Positions 63,737 to 64,000 of a stretch of 64,000 nt of DNA are shown piece after piece. Every line of letters begins with the position of its first letter. The stretch's first letter is position 1. Source of the stretch: Rhodospirillales bacterium (GTDB lineage: Bacteria > Pseudomonadota > Alphaproteobacteria > SP197). The position numbers and the translations under genes were made by a program. A model generated the notes under the pieces. The model saw only the letters and a list, made by a program, of their open reading frames with translations. It was not told where the DNA came from and made no database searches. The stretch is from positions 330,534-394,533 of the forward strand of contig JACONG010000010.1 of the NCBI GenBank assembly GCA_014323865.1. Direction: 5' to 3'.

Positions 63737-64000
63737 TCAGTTCTGGGTCGGGGCAGGTTGTTGGACAGCGTAAAACGCTCCACCTTCGATAGGAGCGCCA
63801 GCTTGTGAGCCCACAGTAACGGTTCCTGTCAGGTCTCCGTGTACCAGCAACGACCCATCGTGATCGTACACGTTACCTGCAATTGTCCCGCTGACTCCGG
63901 TACGCTCATTGGAAACAGTAACCCTCGGGGCAAGGGTACCGCTCAGGGTGCTGGTCATCTCGGTCGCAGTGATCGTTCCGGTACCCGTAAGGGTCGTCCC
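63737..64000 (-). CDS. C-terminal end of a glycine/threonine-rich exported-type protein (5' end outside the window)
   Basis: At least 87 residues are visible, with no start inside the window. The sequence alternates short beta-type stretches: LTGTGTITATEMTSTLSGT, VSGTIAGNVYDHDGSLLV, GDLTGTVTVGS, and ends GGAFYAVQQPAPTQN. The repeated GT/GN motifs and the last GGAFYA resemble the C-terminal barrel end of transferrin-binding-protein-B-like surface lipoproteins. The identification is tentative because only the tail is present. Confidence 0.6.
   Translation of the reverse strand, partial: GTTLTGTGTITATEMTSTLSGTLAPRVTVSNERTGVSGTIAGNVYDHDGSLLVHGDLTGTVTVGSQAGAPIEGGAFYAVQQPAPTQN

Overview
The window is one high-GC chromosomal stretch of an alphaproteobacterium. 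The lineage is read from the F1-ATPase zeta-subunit inhibitor (10197-10517), the purB / zeta / purC-purS-purQ-purL order, the sfsA-map-radC run, an NDUFS4-like complex I subunit between two tRNA genes, and the Mrp antiporter operon. A Rhodospirillales-like group is plausible, but I cannot name a genus. Most genes are intact housekeeping or metabolic genes on the minus strand. Several loci are visibly decayed.

1-12 kb: de novo purine synthesis (purC-purS-purQ-purL, with purB nearby), interrupted between purS and purQ by a complete type I restriction locus (hsdR-hsdS-hsdM). The specificity gene carries a premature stop. 12-22 kb: a secreted DUF547 protein, an EamA exporter, radC, map, sfsA, an uncharacterised ExbB/MotA-like membrane trio, a CinA/MoaB-like protein, a flavodoxin-fold protein, phosphatidylethanolamine synthesis (psd-pssA) and tRNA-Leu. 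22-32 kb: a phosphotransferase, a B3/B4 protein, an amidase, a homodimeric 2-oxoacid dehydrogenase E1 with a divergent Lrp-type regulator, and two tandem M17 aminopeptidases.

32-35 kb holds the most interesting locus: three overlapping genes encoding an RsmI-like 16S rRNA C1402 methyltransferase, a Tgt-family transglycosylase that has lost its zinc cysteines, and a protein resembling the ArmA/Rmt/FmrO 16S rRNA G1405 methyltransferases known for aminoglycoside resistance. Two of the three point at helix 44 of the decoding site.

35-48 kb: an NDP-forming acyl-CoA synthetase, DUF1127, dps, a glutamine amidotransferase, threonine ammonia-lyase, an xdhC / molybdenum-cofactor trio and a YdbH-like AsmA-family protein. 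Between them lie remnants of a LysR regulator, a DsbA-type isomerase, a Pat-like acetyltransferase, coxD, coxE and coxG. 48-55 kb: a ten-gene Mrp-type cation/proton antiporter operon with three large antiporter-like subunits. 55-64 kb: DUF192, tRNA-Pro, NDUFS4-like, tRNA-Arg, an ankyrin protein, modB-modC without modA, decayed metC and GNAT genes, sseA, an AlaX-type editing protein, cysteine synthase, and the 3' end of a glycine/threonine-rich repeat protein.

Two window-wide patterns stand out. At least fourteen short near-perfect tandem duplications (unit 10-18 bp) are scattered through genes and spacers. There are also about nine decayed genes, which suggests ongoing gene loss.
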